Assembly: GCF_014358015.1 (NCBI RefSeq)
Contig: NZ_JACONV010000030.1
Location: 1 to 44,533, forward strand
Origin: Pseudomonas triticifolii
Lineage (GTDB): Bacteria; Pseudomonadota; Gammaproteobacteria; Pseudomonadales; Pseudomonadaceae
Direction of reading: 5' to 3'
Length of the DNA: 44,533 bases
The position numbers were made by a program, and so were the translations under genes. The notes under the pieces were generated by a model. The model worked only from the letters and a program-made list of their open reading frames with translations. It was not told the origin of the DNA and did no database searches. Every line of letters starts with the position of its first letter. Position 1 is the stretch's first letter. Shown here piece by piece: positions 41,749-44,533 of this stretch.

Positions 41749-42897
41749 TCACTGCGGGGTCAGACAATAATGTTCGATCAACTGGCGTAACAGATGCACT
41801 GTAGGCTGCAGGCGTGACATTTCGAGGTATTCCCCCGGCTGATGCGCACAGGCGATATCGCCCGGACCCAGCACCAGCGTTTCGCAGCCAAGGCGCTGAA
41901 GATAAGGCGCTTCGGTGCCAAATGCTACCGCTGCCGCCTTATGCCCGGTCAGTCGTTCAGCTACGCGTACCAGTTCAGCGTCAGCGGCTTGCTCGAACGG
42001 GGCACATTCCGGGAACAGTGGCGCGTAACCGATCTGCACCTGATGCATTTCCGCCAGCGGTTGCAGCTTCTGCCGAATGGCCGAGCGCAGTACGTCAGGG
42101 TCCATGCCCGGCAGCGGCCTCAGATCGAACTCCAGCGAGCACTGGCCGCAGATCCGGTTCGGGTTATCGCCGCCATGAATACAACCCAGGTTAAGCGTCG
42201 GTTGCGGCACCGTGAACTGAGGATTGTTGTATTCCAGTTGCCATTGCTTGCGCAGCCCCTTGAGTTCGCTGATTGCATCATGCATGGCCTCCAGCGCGCT
42301 GTGGCCAAGGCTTGGATCGGAGGAGTGACCACTTCGACCGAGAATCTCGATACGCTCCATCATCACGCCTTTGTGCATGCGGATCGGCTTGAGCCCGGTC
42401 GGCTCGCCAATCACTGCTGCGCGTCCCAAAGGGCGTCCTGCGTCGGCCAGCGCTCGTGCGCCGGCCATGGAGCTTTCCTCATCGCAGGTGGCGAGGATCA
42501 GCAGCGGTTGCTTGAAAGGCTGGTCCAGCAGGCCGCGCACCGCTTCGATCACCAGCGCGAAAAATCCTTTCATGTCGCAACTGCCCAGACCGACCCAGCG
42601 CCCATCCACTTCGGTGAGTTTCAAGGGATCGGTTTTCCAGAGGGCTTCGTCGAACGGCACGGTGTCGCTGTGTCCGGCCAGTACCAGGCCACCAGGGCCG
42701 GTGCCGAAGGTCGCCAGCAGGTTGAACTTGCCGGGCGACACTTGTTGAATGTCGCAGGCAAAACCCAGATCGCCGAGCCACCCGGCCAGCAGGTCGATGA
42801 CCGGGCGATTGGACTGGTCCAGAGAAGGCTGGGTGCAACTCACCGAAGGCGCAGCGATCAGGGCTGCAAACTGGTCTTTCATGGACGGCAAGGGCAT
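41749..42897 (-). CDS. argE: Acetylornithine deacetylase (biosynthetic ArgE)
   Basis: 382-aa M20 zinc hydrolase. Metal and catalytic residues are His76-x-Asp78 in LAGHSDTVP, Asp108 in GSCDMKGFF, Glu140-Glu141 in CDEES, the Glu of IGEPTGL and the final His in CAHQPGEYLE. Start ATG 42897 (MPLPSMKDQF) has AGGA seven bases upstream and matches P. aeruginosa ArgE; the frame is open far upstream but this part is antisense to the next gene. Placement with argA supports arginine biosynthesis. The paralogue at 11912-13069 differs clearly. Confidence 0.93.
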   Translation of the reverse strand: MPLPSMKDQFAALIAAPSVSCTQPSLDQSNRPVIDLLAGWLGDLGFACDIQQVSPGKFNLLATFGTGPGGLVLAGHSDTVPFDEALWKTDPLKLTEVDGRWVGLGSCDMKGFFALVIEAVRGLLDQPFKQPLLILATCDEESSMAGARALADAGRPLGRAAVIGEPTGLKPIRMHKGVMMERIEILGRSGHSSDPSLGHSALEAMHDAISELKGLRKQWQLEYNNPQFTVPQPTLNLGCIHGGDNPNRICGQCSLEFDLRPLPGMDPDVLRSAIRQKLQPLAEMHQVQIGYAPLFPECAPFEQAADAELVRVAERLTGHKAAAVAFGTEAPYLQRLGCETLVLGPGDIACAHQPGEYLEMSRLQPTVHLLRQLIEHYCLTPQ

Positions 42898-42937
42898 GGG
42901 CGCTTCCTGTAATCGGGTCGAAACACGCCCCATCATA

Positions 42938-42952
42938 GGGTCATAACGACCC
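42938..42952. promoter_or_regulatory. Dyad GGGTC-ATAAC-GACCC between argE and the CYTH-CHAD gene
   Basis: A 5-5-5 inverted repeat in the 162-base divergent gap, 41 bases upstream of the argE start. It is a possible operator; no known consensus is claimed. Confidence 0.25.
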
Positions 42953-43059
42953 AGGAATAAACCGTTACGGGCCATGTCCTGTACACTGCCGCCCTCAGCA
43001 GCCGTTCCGTCACAGGTTGCGCTCCCGATATCAGCATCAGCGTTTGGATTCCCCCGGCC

Positions 43060-44427
43060 ATGCAAAAAGAAACAGAAATCAAACTCCGCGTCAGCCGCGA
43101 GACCCTCGCTGCACTGCGCGAACACCCGTTGCTCAAGAAGCGCAACAAAAGTGGCTGGGAGCGCCTTGAGCTGTCTAACCAGTATTTCGATACGCCCGAG
43201 CGCGAACTGGCCCACGCCAAGGTTGCCCTGCGCATCCGCCGTGACGGCGACCAGATCATCCAGACCATGAAAACCCGTGGTCAGAGCGTGGCCGGCCTGT
43301 CCGAGCGTAACGAGTACAACTGGGACCTGCCCAAGGCCAAGCTGGACCTCAAAAAGCTGGAAGGCGATTGCTGGCCCGAGCAACTGGCCGAGCTGGACAA
43401 GAAAACCATCAAGCCGTTATTCACCACCGATTTCGTGCGTGAAAAAGCTGAAATCGCCTGGGGCCGTGGCAAGGCCAAGGTCGTGATCGAGGCAGCACTG
43501 GACCTGGGTCAGGTGGTCGCGGGCAAGCAGAAAGAAGAAATCTGCGAGCTGGAGCTTGAGCTACGCGAAGGCGAGCCTGCTGCGCTTCTGGAACTGGCCG
43601 CCGAGCTGGCCGCCACGTTGCCATTGATGCCTTGCGACATCAGCAAGGCGGAGCGTGGTTATCGCTTGCTCGACGCGAGCAGCTACTCGCTGAGCCTGGC
43701 GGCACCTGAACTTACGGCTGAAACGCCGCTGGACGACGCTTACTCGGCGCTGGCCTGGCACCTGTTGGGCAGCAGCCAGCGTCTGGCCGAGCAATACCGT
43801 TTCAACGGCCACTGGCGTCTGCTGCAGGATTGGGTCGAATTGCTCGCCGAGCTGCGCGCATTGACCAGCAGTTTGGGTCAGGCCGCGCCCCGTGCGTCGA
43901 CTGCGCAACTGCGCACCGCGCTGGACGCCTTGCTCGAAGACTGGCGTCCGCTGGTGCTGGCCGGTCAGGAAGACGGCGACGTACGCGCTGCCGCTCACGA
44001 GCAGTTCCTTGAAGAACTGCAAGACACCCGCTGGGGCGAGTTCTCGCTGAACACCTCGCGCTGGTTGCTGGAACGCAACTGGGCCGCCGAGCGCAACAAC
44101 CGTGGCAATCGCCAGGGCGCAGCGCTGCTGGCCAGCTGGCTGCCGCGTCTGCTGGCCGATGAAGCCACTGCGCTGCAGCTGGGCCGTTATCAGCAACAGC
44201 CGGAAGACCTTGCCGAACAGTTGCCACGCATCGAGCGCATCCAGTCCTGGCTGCACTGGGCACGCGGCGCACTGGATTTGCCGGACCTGGACCGCCTGTA
44301 CGGCGAGCTGAGAAAACTGGAAGAACTGGCTCATCAGGACATCAGCGATGAAGTGCTGGACGCCCGTGTGCACCAGGCACTGACCGTGTTCCAGGGTCGC
44401 GCGTGGAAAACGCTGTTGCGTTTGTAA
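43060..44427 (+). CDS. CYTH-CHAD domain protein, probable inorganic triphosphatase
   Basis: 455 aa. The N-terminal CYTH domain (residues 1-200) has the signature ExExK (Glu4, Glu6, Lys8 in KETEIKLR), RIRRDGDQ and ELELELREG, the charged tunnel residues of triphosphate tunnel enzymes. The C-terminal CHAD domain (about 215-455) is helical and histidine/arginine-bearing and is thought to bind polyphosphate. This matches YgiF-type tripolyphosphatases. Start ATG 43060 has a poor ribosome site (GGA eleven bases upstream). It is divergent from argE. Confidence 0.9.
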   Translation: MQKETEIKLRVSRETLAALREHPLLKKRNKSGWERLELSNQYFDTPERELAHAKVALRIRRDGDQIIQTMKTRGQSVAGLSERNEYNWDLPKAKLDLKKLEGDCWPEQLAELDKKTIKPLFTTDFVREKAEIAWGRGKAKVVIEAALDLGQVVAGKQKEEICELELELREGEPAALLELAAELAATLPLMPCDISKAERGYRLLDASSYSLSLAAPELTAETPLDDAYSALAWHLLGSSQRLAEQYRFNGHWRLLQDWVELLAELRALTSSLGQAAPRASTAQLRTALDALLEDWRPLVLAGQEDGDVRAAAHEQFLEELQDTRWGEFSLNTSRWLLERNWAAERNNRGNRQGAALLASWLPRLLADEATALQLGRYQQQPEDLAEQLPRIERIQSWLHWARGALDLPDLDRLYGELRKLEELAHQDISDEVLDARVHQALTVFQGRAWKTLLRL

Positions 44428-44525
44428 CAGCGCCTCCCCTACAGAATGTGACGCGAAGCGTCAGGGCTGCATGGGCAGGCGGAGCACTCATCGTTAGACA
44501 CAAGTCTTGCTGCCACCAACGGACT

Positions 44526-44533
44526 GTGGGAGG
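44526..44533 (+). repeat. Start of another REP element at the right edge
   Basis: GTGGGAGG, the first eight bases of the REP type seen at 24808 and 40222, preceded by ACGGACT. The element is cut by the window end, 99 bases after the CYTH-CHAD stop. Confidence 0.6.

Overview
The window looks like a chromosomal segment of a fluorescent Pseudomonas, most likely of the P. syringae group. This rests on the high-GC coding style, the gene order argE-argA / gshA / tex / ompR-envZ / rimABK / hslR-hslO / pckA, a Pseudomonas-type spu polyamine operon, and Pseudomonas REP elements of the GTGGGAGG-type. I see no IS element, phage, CRISPR array, tRNA or rRNA.

Region 1 (1-10304), polyamines. A minus-strand operon spuBCDEFGH encodes glutamylpolyamine synthetase, polyamine:pyruvate aminotransferase, two periplasmic polyamine receptors, the ABC ATPase and two permeases; the last permease runs off the left edge. 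The second ligase gene, spuI, is divergent. Between them, where P. aeruginosa carries spuA (gamma-glutamyl-GABA hydrolase), there is only a 94-codon degraded remnant.

Region 2 (10338-23341), the most interesting part. Eleven minus-strand genes, several joined by ATGA overlaps, look like one catabolic operon. In transcription order they are a HAD-family hydrolase, a PuuB-like FAD oxidase, a Tat-targeted peptide-type binding protein, two permeases, a fused double ATPase, a three-subunit HcnABC/opine-oxidase-type flavoenzyme (2Fe-2S gamma, FAD/BFD alpha, FAD beta), an ArgE-like M20 amidohydrolase and a succinate-semialdehyde dehydrogenase. The parts suggest import of a small peptide-like, opine-like or N-acylated amine, its oxidative and hydrolytic cleavage, and entry of a C4 semialdehyde into the TCA cycle. 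The substrate is unknown and there is no regulator gene in the cluster. A GNAT acetyltransferase and a double cupin lie divergently upstream (23900-25648).

Region 3 (25649-27480). A small accessory island holds a secreted 149-aa protein and a 230-aa Pseudomonas protein of unknown function whose N terminus resembles type III secretion signals; no hrp box was found.

Region 4 (27481-44533), core genes: pckA, hslO and hslR; rimA-rimB-rimK (c-di-GMP phosphodiesterase, retropepsin-like protein and S6 glutamate ligase); ompR-envZ with a stem-loop and T-tract between them; tex and a PaaI-type thioesterase; gshA with a TTG start; argA and the biosynthetic argE; and a CYTH-CHAD protein. REPINs separate the GNAT and cupin genes and the gshA and argA genes, and another REP begins at the right edge. 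Gene positions are well supported by reading frame, start context and motifs. Functions assigned from family memory, above all in region 2, are inferences.
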